Shown here in pieces: positions 18,249-26,558 of a stretch of 64,000 nt of DNA (within the stretch, counting starts at the first letter, position 1; each line of letters starts with the position of its first letter). Both the position numbers and the translations under genes were made by a program. The notes beneath the pieces are model-generated. The model was not told where the DNA came from and searched no databases. It saw only the letters and a list, made by a program, of their open reading frames with translations. The DNA is from Gemmiger sp. An50 (lineage in GTDB: Bacteria > Bacillota > Clostridia > Oscillospirales > Ruminococcaceae): NCBI RefSeq assembly GCF_002161595.1, contig NZ_NFID01000014.1, positions 45,535 to 109,534 of the forward strand. Direction: 5' to 3'.

Positions 18249-20168
18249 TTACTGCACCATTTCCAGCAGGCCGCACACTTCCAGCAGCCGCTGATACTCC
18301 AGCAGCATTTCCCGATTGCCGCCGCCCAGCTCGGCGATCACCTGATCCGCCACCCGGCCGCAGCTGCGGGTCCCGTCGATGTAATAGCCGCACAGCGCCT
18401 CCTGCATGGCCTTGTCCGGCTCGGCCTCATAGCGGCGGTCATACTCCCGCACCAGGGCCAGCTTGTCCGGCTCGTCCAGCATCCGCTTTTCCAGCGATTC
18501 CAGCGGGTCGCCGAAGAGGCGGCGGTACACCGGGCCTTCCTCGGCCCACTGCACCCGGCCGGGCAGCAAGGCGTTCAGCCTTGCCAGCGGCTTTGACGGG
18601 TCCAGCCCCGCCTGCTCACACAGCCGCCGGGCGGCTTCGGTGTAGAACTCCTTCAGGGCTCCCAGCTGGGCCGCCAGCTCCCTGGGGTCGCTGTGGGCCA
18701 GCATGGCCCGCCGGGTGATGGTCTCCATCCTGGCCATGAGCCGGGTGCACTGGTGGTTCAGAATCAGCCGGGCGTCCCGCTTGTGCAGATCACACAGGGT
18801 ATACACATACACCGCCGCCAGCAGGGTGGAGAATTTCAGCACGTTCATGTCCAGCCGCTCGATGGTGTCGGCGCTGGTGTGGTAGTATTTGTCCGGCCAC
18901 TGGCCCAGCATGATGCTGGGGATGCCCACCTGCGGGTCACTCAGGATAAAATGGTCGCTGCCCAGGCCGAAGGGCACCGCGTCGGTGCGCACATTTTGCA
19001 GCAGCAGGTCCTCCCGGCTGTTTGTCTCCTGCTTGAGCTCCTGCAGCAGCAGGGTGGCCAGGTCCCCCTCAAAGCTAGGCATGGCGAAGGGAAGGCAGGT
19101 CACGGTGATGGGGCCAGTGGTGTCCTCCTGCTTTGCGCCGATCATATCCAGGTTAATGCCCGCGGTGTAGAGGGACGTGTCCCGCCCGTCGTTCAGATAA
19201 TTATAGGTTCCGGTGAATTCGGGCACCAGAATCATCCGGATGGTCTTTTTCAGCGGCGGCAGCTGCCCCTCCTCCACCGCTGCGTGGATGGCCGCTATCA
19301 GGGTCATGGCCCCGGCCACGCCGGAGGCGTTGTCGTTGGCACTGGCGCAGGGGTGGCACAGATGGGCGCAGACCAGCACGCTCTCCTCGCTCTCGCCGGG
19401 CAGTACCGCCTCCACCACCTCGCTGGTGCCGTTTTCCAGCGTGGCCTCCACATAGGCGTTCAGTGCAAGATAGGGGCTTTCGCACTCCCCTTTCTCGAAG
19501 GCCTGCCGCCGCTCACGGCACAGCTTTTGCAGCCGCAGCGAGGTCCGGGGCGACACCACGAACCCGAAGGCCTGCCGCTCACCGGGGGTGTGCTCCCACC
19601 AGAAGGAGGTGTAGTTCAGCGCGTCCAGCAGCTCCTCGGGGATGCGCACGTGGGGCGTCTCGTTCAGATAATCCGATACGATACCCAGAGCACCCCGTTT
19701 CTGGATGGCCCAGCTGAATTTGTTGATGTGCTGGTGGGTGAAGAGCACCTTGCCCTCCAGGTCCCAGCCCTCGTAGGCTTCTTCGTGGCAGCCCTCGGTC
19801 ATCTCCACCAGATCCAGCGTTTTGTCCCGCCAGTCGCAGGCGCAGCTTTTCTGAATCAGGGAAATGGGCTCCACCGAGTAATCCGCCAGCACAAAGCCCT
19901 CCGGCCCGGCCAGACGGCACCAGCCCGCGGTACAGTTCCACTCCTGAAACAGCCGGTAGCTGCCTGCGTAGCCCCCCGCCGGAGCCGGATAATGGAGCAC
20001 CTGAGCCTGCACGCCCTGGCGGTTCAGCCAGTCGCAGCACCAGTTGGCCGCCGCCCGGAAGCCGCCGCTGGCCTGGATGCGGTGGAAGCTGCTCACCTCT
20101 TTTACGATTTGATACAGCCCTCGGGTCTGTATCCGTTCCTTCATTGTCTTTATGGTCTGTTGCATCAT
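18249..20168 (-). CDS. M28-like/DUF4910-type aminopeptidase-like protein
   Basis: About 639 residues. The frame is open to 20228, but TATAAT with an extended TG lies at 20205-20200, so I start at the paired ATGs at 20168 preceded by GGGGTG. A zinc-peptidase core is visible in the middle: VCAHLCHPCASANDNASGVAG, then LVPEFTGTYNYL, NLDMIG, and GLGSDHFILSDP followed by YYHTSADTIERLDM. These give the His, Asp, Glu and His ligands of a di-zinc M28-type site. A PA-like insert may lie in the first 250 residues. There is no signal peptide, so it is probably cytoplasmic. Substrate unknown. Confidence 0.75.
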   Translation of the reverse strand: MMQQTIKTMKERIQTRGLYQIVKEVSSFHRIQASGGFRAAANWCCDWLNRQGVQAQVLHYPAPAGGYAGSYRLFQEWNCTAGWCRLAGPEGFVLADYSVEPISLIQKSCACDWRDKTLDLVEMTEGCHEEAYEGWDLEGKVLFTHQHINKFSWAIQKRGALGIVSDYLNETPHVRIPEELLDALNYTSFWWEHTPGERQAFGFVVSPRTSLRLQKLCRERRQAFEKGECESPYLALNAYVEATLENGTSEVVEAVLPGESEESVLVCAHLCHPCASANDNASGVAGAMTLIAAIHAAVEEGQLPPLKKTIRMILVPEFTGTYNYLNDGRDTSLYTAGINLDMIGAKQEDTTGPITVTCLPFAMPSFEGDLATLLLQELKQETNSREDLLLQNVRTDAVPFGLGSDHFILSDPQVGIPSIMLGQWPDKYYHTSADTIERLDMNVLKFSTLLAAVYVYTLCDLHKRDARLILNHQCTRLMARMETITRRAMLAHSDPRELAAQLGALKEFYTEAARRLCEQAGLDPSKPLARLNALLPGRVQWAEEGPVYRRLFGDPLESLEKRMLDEPDKLALVREYDRRYEAEPDKAMQEALCGYYIDGTRSCGRVADQVIAELGGGNREMLLEYQRLLEVCGLLEMVQ

Positions 20169-20199
20169 CTGCCGCGCACCCCGTTTCGTTTTTTGTTCC

Positions 20200-20208
20200 A
20201 TTATACCA
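20200..20208 (-). promoter_or_regulatory. Extended -10 promoter of the M28-like gene
   Basis: TGG directly before TATAAT on the minus strand gives the TGnTATAAT extended -10 pattern. No good -35 is present. It overlaps an in-frame ATG (20201), which argues against that ATG as start codon. Confidence 0.55.
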
Positions 20209-20256
20209 CCCCGCCGCGACAATTTCATCCGGTAGTGTAAAAAAGCATATGAGCAA

Positions 20257-20294
20257 AAACAAATCCCCCGAAGCAGCGCTTCAGGGGATTTGCA
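20257..20294 (-). terminator. Terminator of the glycosyltransferase gene
   Basis: On the minus strand, AAATCCCCTGAAGC pairs with GCTTCGGGGGATTT and is followed by GTTTTTG. It lies 17 bases after the stop at 20311. Confidence 0.85.
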
Positions 20295-20310
20295 AGGCTT
20301 TTTAAATGGA

Positions 20311-21327
20311 TTAGTTGAAGCCGAAGATCTTCTGGCTGATCTTGTAGGCGGACACCGCGAAGGCGCGGCCCACCGGATTGTTCCAGTTCATGGCCTGGCC
20401 CATCACGCCACGGCGCAGCCGGTAGTAGGCCCAGGGATCGTTGGCCTTGATGTGGTCCCACAGCTCCTGCTTCTTAGCCAGGTTCTCGGCGGTGCCGCTG
20501 CGGATCATCAGAATGGAAGAAACCACGGTGATGATCTCCAGATAGTTGTACAGGTACTGGCGCAGGCGGGTGTTCTTGATGCCCTGCAGGCGCACCTGCT
20601 GCAGCATCAGCTTGTTCACCTTGATCTGCTGGTCAATGCGCTTAATCATTACGCTCTCGTTCACCGACTGGTCATTGCGGCCGATAAAGTAGTGGTAGAA
20701 ATCCACATTGATGTAGTAGATGCTCTTCACGTACTGCATGGGCACGTACACGAACAGGTTATCCACATAGAAGGTGTGGCGAGGCAGGTCCAGGCCGCTG
20801 TCGATCAGCAGCTGGGTGCGGTAGATTACCGAGTGCATCAGGATGTACTGGCCTTTGCGGAAGCGGCCCACCTGATCCCAGCCAATCACCTGCTCTTCGG
20901 GCAGGGCGTTGCCGTAGCTCATTACCTTTTTGTGGCGGGCGCCCACCTTGTCGTACACAAAGTTGCTCACCACCAGGTCCACCTCCTGGCCGCCGTGCAC
21001 GAAGCCGCGCAGGGCGCACAGGATCTTGGCAAAGGCCTCTTCATCCACCCAGTCGTCGCTGTCCACAACCTTGAAGTAACGGCCCTGAGCGTTCTTCAGC
21101 CCGGCCATCACCGCCGCGCCGTGGCCGCCGTTCTCCTGATGCACGGCCCGCACGATGCCGGGGTACAGCCGTTCATATTCGTCAGCAATGGCAGCGGTAT
21201 CGTCCTTGGAGCCGTCGTTCACGATCAGGATCTCCACCTCGTCGCCGCCAGTGAGCAGGGTATCCACACAATGGCGCATGTAGTCCTGCGAGTTGAAGCA
21301 GGGCACTGCGATCGATAACAGTTTCAT
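20311..21327 (-). CDS. Family 2 glycosyltransferase
   Basis: 338 residues. The GT-A fold begins at once (LLSIAVPCFNSQDYMRHCVDTLL) with the nucleotide-binding IVNDGSKDDT at about 35-44 and a metal-binding DSDDWVDEEAF at about 89-99. The C-terminal third carries FRKGQYILMHSVIYRT and a basic helical region but no clear membrane segments. It probably transfers a sugar to a surface glycan or lipid carrier; the substrate cannot be read. It is alone, with its own promoter and terminator, not in a glycan cluster. Confidence 0.88.
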   Translation of the reverse strand: MKLLSIAVPCFNSQDYMRHCVDTLLTGGDEVEILIVNDGSKDDTAAIADEYERLYPGIVRAVHQENGGHGAAVMAGLKNAQGRYFKVVDSDDWVDEEAFAKILCALRGFVHGGQEVDLVVSNFVYDKVGARHKKVMSYGNALPEEQVIGWDQVGRFRKGQYILMHSVIYRTQLLIDSGLDLPRHTFYVDNLFVYVPMQYVKSIYYINVDFYHYFIGRNDQSVNESVMIKRIDQQIKVNKLMLQQVRLQGIKNTRLRQYLYNYLEIITVVSSILMIRSGTAENLAKKQELWDHIKANDPWAYYRLRRGVMGQAMNWNNPVGRAFAVSAYKISQKIFGFN

Positions 21328-21429
21328 GTTTCACACACCTTTATATTGATTTGCCGCCCCGCCGCCCGAAAGAGGGGTGATCGAGCCGGTCCGCAAGCTG
21401 TTTTGGTCATAATTTGACATAATGTTACT

Positions 21430-21457
21430 TATATATCATCGCGCGAACAATGTTCAA
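21430..21457 (-). promoter_or_regulatory. Putative promoter of the glycosyltransferase gene
   Basis: TTGAAC (21457-21452), 16-base spacer, TATATA (21435-21430). The local sequence is much more A+T-rich than its surroundings. Confidence 0.5.
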
Positions 21458-21516
21458 AGTCAAGTGAATCCCACAAATTTATGCGACTTTTCTCCATTTC
21501 TTACAACTTTTACAAC

Positions 21517-21553
21517 AAAACGGCGCACCCCAGCCAAGGGATGCGCCGTTTTT
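21517..21553 (-). terminator. Terminator of the NifX-like/reductase-fusion operon
   Basis: AAAACGGCGCACCCC (21517-21531) pairs with GGGATGCGCCGTTTTT (21538-21553). On the minus strand the hairpin runs into TTTTG. Confidence 0.82.
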
Positions 21554-21588
21554 CAATGTTTTTTCAAGCGGAAAGCTCCCCTGCCCGG

Positions 21589-24171
21589 TCAGCAGGTGGC
21601 GCCGCCCTTCATGTGCTTCTGCGCAGCCAGGTTCTCCTGCTTGCGGGCCAGCAGACCGCTGTCCAGCAGCTGGCGCTGCACCTCCTCGAAGCCGATGCGG
21701 GCCACGGTGTCGGCGAAGCGCTCGCCGGTGATGCCCTGCTCGCGGAACAGCAGAATGGCCTTTTCGATCACATCCAGCACCTCCTGGCGGTCGGTGAAGA
21801 CCTTATCCAGGTAACGGCCCTGGGCAACCTTCTTGCCCCAGCGGCCGCCGATGTAGATGCGGTAGCCGTCGATGTGATCCTCCACGGCCTTGAAGGGGCA
21901 CTTGCCCACGCAGCGGCCGCAGTGGTTGCAGGCCTCGGGGTCGATGTGGATTTTGCCGTCCTCCATCTTGGCCACGTGGATGGGGCAGGTCTCCTCGATC
22001 TGGCAGACCTTGCAGCCGCGGCACTTATCCAGCTGAATCTGGGGAATGCGCTGGCCGATCACGCCCAGGTCGTTCAGGTCCGGCTTGACGCAGTTGTTGG
22101 GGCAGCCGCCCACGGCGATCTTGAACTTGTGGGGCAGCTTAACCTCATGGTAGCCCTTGTAGAACCGCTCGTGAATCTCCTGAGAAAGATCGAAGGTATC
22201 GATCAGGCCGTACTGGCAGGTGGTGCCCTTGCAGGAAACCACCGGGCGCACCTTGCTGCCGGTGCCGCCCATTTCCAGGCCGGCGTTCAGCAGGTACTCC
22301 CGCAGGGGCTCGATGTTGGCAAAGGGCACGCCCTGGATTTCCAGGGTCAGACGGCTGGTCATGGTCACCTCGCCGCTGCCGAACTTCTCGGCGGCCTGGG
22401 CCACTGCCATCTGCTCGGCGGCGGTGAGCTTGCCGTTGCGGGTGATCACCCGGCCGTTGAACTTGTCCGGGGTGCGCTTGTCCCACAGGAAGCCCAGCGC
22501 CTTCACCCGGGTGACCTCAGCGGGGGACACCTTTGCGCCCACAGACTCCACACGCACGTCGTTGAAGAAGCTGGCGCCCTCCAGCACCAGGGTGTTGGTG
22601 TAGCCGTAGCTGCGCAGCCGGTTCTGCATGAAGTAGGCCCGCTTGCCCTTGTTGCACACGATCAGCAGCTTGTCGTCCTTGTCCAGACCCTCCACCGGTC
22701 CGTTCAGAGTTTCCAGCTGCACGAAGGTGGCGCCGTGGATGCTGGGAGCCGGGGTGGCATCCACCACCCGGTAGCCCTTGGCCGCGCCCGCCTGGTACTC
22801 GGCGGGGGTGATGCTGGCGATCTTGCCCTCCAGCTTGTTCTCCAACAGATACACCGCCTGCACGAAGGGATGGATGGCGGTGGAGAAGGGCGGCGCATAG
22901 GCCAGGTCCAGATTGTCGAAGTCCTCCAGGGCCGCGCCCATGGAGATGCCGGTCACCGCAATGTCCACCATCTTGTCCACCGCGCCGGGGCCCAGCACCT
23001 GGATGCCCAGCAGCTTGTGGGTGGCCTTGTCGGCGATGAGCTTGGTGGCAAACCAGGCGGAATCCGGGTAGTAATGAGCTTTGTCGTCGCTGACCATCAG
23101 GGCAGTGACCACGTCATAGCCCGCCTGACGGGCGGCGGCCTCGGTCAGGCCGGTGCGGCCGCAGTTCAGGCCGGGCAGCTTGACCACGCCGGTGCCCAGC
23201 ACGCCGGGATAACGCTTGTTCTCGCCGGTCAGCGCCAGGGCCAGGGTGCGGCCCTCCATGTTGGCGGAGGAGCCCATGGGCGACCACTGGGCCGCACCGG
23301 TGAGCCGGTTGGTCACCAGGGCGCAGTCGCCCGCGGCGTACACATCCGGCAGGTTGGTGCGCAGCTGGCCGTCCACCGGGATGGTGCCCTTGACCATTTC
23401 CAGGCCGCTGCCCTCCAGGAAAGCGGTATTGGGACGGATGCCCGCGCTCACCACCACCACATCGGCAGGCAGAGTGCCCGCCTCGGTCTTGACGGCGGTG
23501 ACCCGGCCGTCGCCCAGAATGGCCTGGGCCGCGGTGCCGGTCATCACCCGGATGCCAGCCGCCTGCAGCTTCTTGCGGGCAAAGCCGGCCATTTCCTCAT
23601 CCAGCACGCCGGGCATGATCTGGCCCGCCACGTCCAGCACGGTTACAGCGAGGCCCTGGGCCAGCAGGTTCTCCGCCGCCTCCAGGCCGATGAAGCCGCC
23701 GCCGATGACCACTGCGTTCTTGGCGGCGTTCTGCTCCAGATAGCCGCGCAGGGCGATGGCATCGTCCGGGGTGCGCAGCTTGAACACGCCCTGCTGGGCC
23801 GCGCCCTCGATGGGCGGAATCACGCTGGACGCGCCGGTGGCGATGATCAGGGAATCGTATTCATAGGTTTCGGTCTCGCCGCTGGTCAGGTTCTTGGCGG
23901 TCACGGTCTTGGCGGCCGCATTCAGGCCCACGGCCTCCCGGCCGGTGAGCACCTTGGCCCCGGTGAGGGCGGTGTATTTCTGAGGAGTATTCACGATCAG
24001 CTCGTCGCGGGTCTTGATCAGGCCGCCCACATAGTAGGGCAGGCCGCAGCCCGCATAGGAGATGTCCCGGTCCTTGACCAGAATGGTCACATCCGTGGCC
24101 GGGTCCTGCCGCTTGATCTTCGCGGCAGCTTTGGTACCGGCGGCAACGCCGCCCAGGATCAATACCTTCAT
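21589..24171 (-). CDS. Fusion of FAD/NAD(P) disulfide reductase, rhodanese and ferredoxin/sirohaem sulfite-nitrite reductase-like domains
   Basis: 860 residues from the ATG at 24171 (AGGGGG upstream). Residues 1-450 form a CoA-disulfide-reductase-like flavoprotein: FAD loop LILGGVAAGTKAAAK, YAGCGLPYYVGG, second dinucleotide fold VVIGGGFIGLEAAE. A rhodanese domain follows, with its cysteine in IVCNKGKRAY at about residue 506. The C-terminal part resembles one repeat of sulfite/nitrite reductase. It has Fe4S4-sirohaem cysteines at about 647, 652, 690 and 694 (CKGTTC; GGCPNNC), with a C-x4-C first pair instead of the usual C-x5-C. Two 4Fe-4S sets are inserted at about 717-729 and 748-758. Likely an NAD(P)H-driven sulphur or nitrogen oxyanion reductase; the substrate is inference. 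Confidence 0.85.
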   Translation of the reverse strand: MKVLILGGVAAGTKAAAKIKRQDPATDVTILVKDRDISYAGCGLPYYVGGLIKTRDELIVNTPQKYTALTGAKVLTGREAVGLNAAAKTVTAKNLTSGETETYEYDSLIIATGASSVIPPIEGAAQQGVFKLRTPDDAIALRGYLEQNAAKNAVVIGGGFIGLEAAENLLAQGLAVTVLDVAGQIMPGVLDEEMAGFARKKLQAAGIRVMTGTAAQAILGDGRVTAVKTEAGTLPADVVVVSAGIRPNTAFLEGSGLEMVKGTIPVDGQLRTNLPDVYAAGDCALVTNRLTGAAQWSPMGSSANMEGRTLALALTGENKRYPGVLGTGVVKLPGLNCGRTGLTEAAARQAGYDVVTALMVSDDKAHYYPDSAWFATKLIADKATHKLLGIQVLGPGAVDKMVDIAVTGISMGAALEDFDNLDLAYAPPFSTAIHPFVQAVYLLENKLEGKIASITPAEYQAGAAKGYRVVDATPAPSIHGATFVQLETLNGPVEGLDKDDKLLIVCNKGKRAYFMQNRLRSYGYTNTLVLEGASFFNDVRVESVGAKVSPAEVTRVKALGFLWDKRTPDKFNGRVITRNGKLTAAEQMAVAQAAEKFGSGEVTMTSRLTLEIQGVPFANIEPLREYLLNAGLEMGGTGSKVRPVVSCKGTTCQYGLIDTFDLSQEIHERFYKGYHEVKLPHKFKIAVGGCPNNCVKPDLNDLGVIGQRIPQIQLDKCRGCKVCQIEETCPIHVAKMEDGKIHIDPEACNHCGRCVGKCPFKAVEDHIDGYRIYIGGRWGKKVAQGRYLDKVFTDRQEVLDVIEKAILLFREQGITGERFADTVARIGFEEVQRQLLDSGLLARKQENLAAQKHMKGGATC

Positions 24172-24205
24172 TTGGTTTCCCCCTGTTCTCTCAAGCCGTT
24201 TGTGC

Positions 24206-24613
24206 TCAGCCGTGGCAATGGCCGCCGCAGCTGTGGGAAGCGCCGTGGCTGCCGCATTCGTGGCCCTCGCCCTCCTCATGATGATGATTGCAGGTCACAT
24301 CGCCGTTCTGGGGCAAAGCGCCCTGCAGCAGCTGCTCCACCGCCGCGTCGGTGCTGCCCGCCGCGCCCGCGTACACCGCGATGCCCGCCTGGGCCAGCGC
24401 CTGGCGCGCGCCGCCGCCGATGCCGCCGCAGATCAGCACCTGCACGCCCTGGGCCTGCAGAAAGCCCGCCAGCGCGCCGTGGCCCTGGCCGTTGGTGTCC
24501 ACCACCTGGCTGCCGGTGATCTGCTTGCCCTCGGCCTCATACAGCTTGAACTGCTCGGTGTGGCCAAAGTGCTGGAATACGTTGCCGTTTTCGTAAGTAA
24601 CCGCGATTTTCAT
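24206..24613 (-). CDS. NifX/NifB-type dinitrogenase-cofactor-like protein with His-rich tail
   Basis: 135 residues. The first 105 match the small NifX/NafY/NifB C-terminal fold: KIAVTYENGNVFQHFGHTEQFKLYE at the start, then GVQVLICGGIGGGARQALAQAGIAVYAG. Members bind iron-sulphur or FeMo-co type clusters. The last 30 residues are a Cys/His-rich tail (CNHHHEE...CGGHCHG) that could bind metal. No nif structural genes are in the window, so nitrogen fixation is not implied. It begins the operon with the reductase fusion 34 bases downstream; a cluster or metal carrier for that enzyme is inference. Confidence 0.82.
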   Translation of the reverse strand: MKIAVTYENGNVFQHFGHTEQFKLYEAEGKQITGSQVVDTNGQGHGALAGFLQAQGVQVLICGGIGGGARQALAQAGIAVYAGAAGSTDAAVEQLLQGALPQNGDVTCNHHHEEGEGHECGSHGASHSCGGHCHG

Positions 24614-24716
24614 TCTTCTTCAACCTCTTTTACGCAAAGAAACGGCCGCCCACGGGCAGCCAAAGGCCCCGGTCCGACCGCACTTTGATAATTTTATACC
24701 TCTATATTACGCCTTT

Positions 24717-24759
24717 CGGGGCAGCTTTTGCAATTGACAAAGTCACAAAAGCTGCCCCG
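24717..24759. repeat. Perfect inverted repeat without a T-run, between two operons
   Basis: CGGGGCAGCTTTTG (24717-24730) pairs with CAAAAGCTGCCCCG (24746-24759), a 14-base perfect stem with a 15-base loop. It lies eight bases after the ABC ATPase stop. Neither strand has a proper U run after it, so it may be a weak terminator, a 3'-end stabiliser or an operator. Confidence 0.6.
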
Positions 24760-24766
24760 AATCACT

Positions 24767-25525
24767 TTATTTGTGCGCAGGCGTAAAATAATATTCCCCT
24801 TCTTCGTCCCGGTGACCGCACACGCCGAACACCCGGTCGATGCGGCCGGAGCGGAACATCTGCTCCGGCGTTTCAAAGGCCACCAGCTGCCCGGCTTCCA
24901 TCAGGGCGATGTGATGGCTCACCCGCAGCGCCTGGGCCAAATCGTGCAGCACCATTACAATGGTCTTGCCCTGCTTGTTCAGCCGCTGGAGAAGGCTCAG
25001 AATCTCGAACTGGACCCCCAGATCCAGATAGGTGGTGGGCTCGTCCAGCAGGATGATCTGGGTATCCTGCGCCAGAGCCATGGCGATGTAGGCCCGCTGG
25101 CGCTCGCCGCCGGAAAGCTCCCGCAGGTCCCGCCCGCGCCATTGCTCCACCCCGGCAGCCTGCATGGCCTGGGCCACCTTTTGCCGGTCCTCCGGCCGCA
25201 TACGGCGGGAAAGCCCCAGATAGGGAAACCGCCCATGGGCCACCAGGCTTTCCACCGTGATGGCGGGCACATCCCGCACCTGGGGCATCAGCGAGGCAAA
25301 CCGGGCAAACTCCCGGCGGTCGTAATCCTCCGCCGGGCGGCCCGCCGCCAGCACCTGACCGGCGGAAGGGGTCAGCTGCCGGGCCGCCACCCGCAGCAGA
25401 GTGGTTTTGCCGCAGCCATTGGGGCCGATCAGGGTGGTGATGCGCCCGGCGGGGATGGTGAGCGACACGTCCCGCAGGACCACGCCGCCCTGGTACCCGG
25501 CGGTGATGTGCTTCAATTCAATCAT
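24767..25525 (-). CDS. ABC transporter ATP-binding protein (FecE/BtuD type)
   Basis: 252 residues from the ATG at 25525, which overlaps the permease end by eight bases. Walker A GPNGCGKTT lies at about 33-41, ABC signature LSGGERQRAYIAMAL at about 134, and Walker B QIILLDEPTTYLDLG at about 155. It powers import of an iron-siderophore, haem or cobalamin. The location after metF-metH favours cobalamin (BtuD-like), but sequence alone cannot separate these. Confidence 0.9.
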   Translation of the reverse strand: MIELKHITAGYQGGVVLRDVSLTIPAGRITTLIGPNGCGKTTLLRVAARQLTPSAGQVLAAGRPAEDYDRREFARFASLMPQVRDVPAITVESLVAHGRFPYLGLSRRMRPEDRQKVAQAMQAAGVEQWRGRDLRELSGGERQRAYIAMALAQDTQIILLDEPTTYLDLGVQFEILSLLQRLNKQGKTIVMVLHDLAQALRVSHHIALMEAGQLVAFETPEQMFRSGRIDRVFGVCGHRDEEGEYYFTPAHK

Positions 25526-26558
25526 AGACCCGGCTCCTTTTCTGACGCAGCAGCAAAAACAGGAAAAACGGCCCGCCCAGGAAGGACATGAGGATGCCCA
25601 CCGGCAGCTCGAAGGGGGCAAACAGCACCCGGCCCAGGCTGTCGCACGCCAGCACAAAGGCCATGCCCAGCAGCGCCGATGCAGGCAGCAGAAACCGATT
25701 TTCACCGCCCACCAGCCGCCGGGCCGCATGGGGCACCAGCAGGCCCACAAAGCCCAGCAGGCCCGCGAAGCTCACTGCCGCACCTGCCAGCAGGCTGGAG
25801 GCCAGAATGCACAGAAAGCGTACCAGGCCCACCCGCATGCCCAGCGAGGAGGCAGTCTCCTCCCCCAGCTGCAGCAGGTCCAGGTCCGCCGCCAGAAACA
25901 GCGCCAGCACAAAGCCCGCGCCGATGTAGGCCGCCGCCGGCCACAGAGAACTGAGGGCCACGCCGGAAAAGCTGCCGGTCATGAAGCCGGTGGCTCCCAC
26001 CACCTGGTCCGGATAGAGCAGGGTGATGGTGTCGATTCCGGCGGAGAGGATGCCGCTCACCGCGATGCCCGCCAGCACCAGCGTGACCCGGGAAAGCCCC
26101 GCCTTTGCCGCCAGACCGTAAATAAACAAGGTGGTGAGCAGAGCCCCCAGAAAGGCGGCCGCCGCCATGATTCCCGGCACGTCGGGCAGTAAAGTGGCCG
26201 CCGCGATGGCGAAAAAGCCCGCGCCGGAGTTCACGCCGATCACATTGGGGCTGGCCATTGCATTGTTCAGCACGCCCTGAATGAGGGCGCCCGCCACCGC
26301 CAGCGCAAGGCCCGCCAGCATGCAGGCCAGGGTGCGGGGCAGGCGCACATACACAAAGATGCGCCAGGTGGTGGAGCCGGTGTCGCCGGTGCGCAGCACC
26401 TGCCACAGCTGGCCCAGGGAAAGGGCCTGGCTGCCGCTGCACAGGCTGATCACCGCGGCAACGACCACAGCCACCGCCAGCACGGCCAGCACCGTCAGCT
26501 TGCCTTTAGCCGATCTGGCCGGCAAGCTCCGGGTAAAGGATCTTGGCAAGATATGCAT
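25518..26558 (-). CDS. FecCD/BtuC-family ABC permease
   Basis: 346 residues from the ATG at 26558 (GGGGGGAGAG upstream). It has the many hydrophobic segments expected of this ten-helix family. Typical blocks are visible: YVRLPRTLACMLAGLALAVAGALIQGVLNNAMASPNVIGVNSGAG near residues 70-115, and the ATPase-contact region GLLGFVGLLVPHAARRLVG near 265-285. It forms the membrane channel with the ATPase downstream and the lipoprotein upstream, whose gene it overlaps by 53 bases. Confidence 0.92.
   Translation of the reverse strand: MHILPRSFTRSLPARSAKGKLTVLAVLAVAVVVAAVISLCSGSQALSLGQLWQVLRTGDTGSTTWRIFVYVRLPRTLACMLAGLALAVAGALIQGVLNNAMASPNVIGVNSGAGFFAIAAATLLPDVPGIMAAAAFLGALLTTLFIYGLAAKAGLSRVTLVLAGIAVSGILSAGIDTITLLYPDQVVGATGFMTGSFSGVALSSLWPAAAYIGAGFVLALFLAADLDLLQLGEETASSLGMRVGLVRFLCILASSLLAGAAVSFAGLLGFVGLLVPHAARRLVGGENRFLLPASALLGMAFVLACDSLGRVLFAPFELPVGILMSFLGGPFFLFLLLRQKRSRVYD

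Noticed and set aside
24206..24613. Evidence for nitrogen fixation
   Set aside because: The NifX-like fold is common in non-fixing anaerobes and no nifHDK, nifB or nifEN is present.
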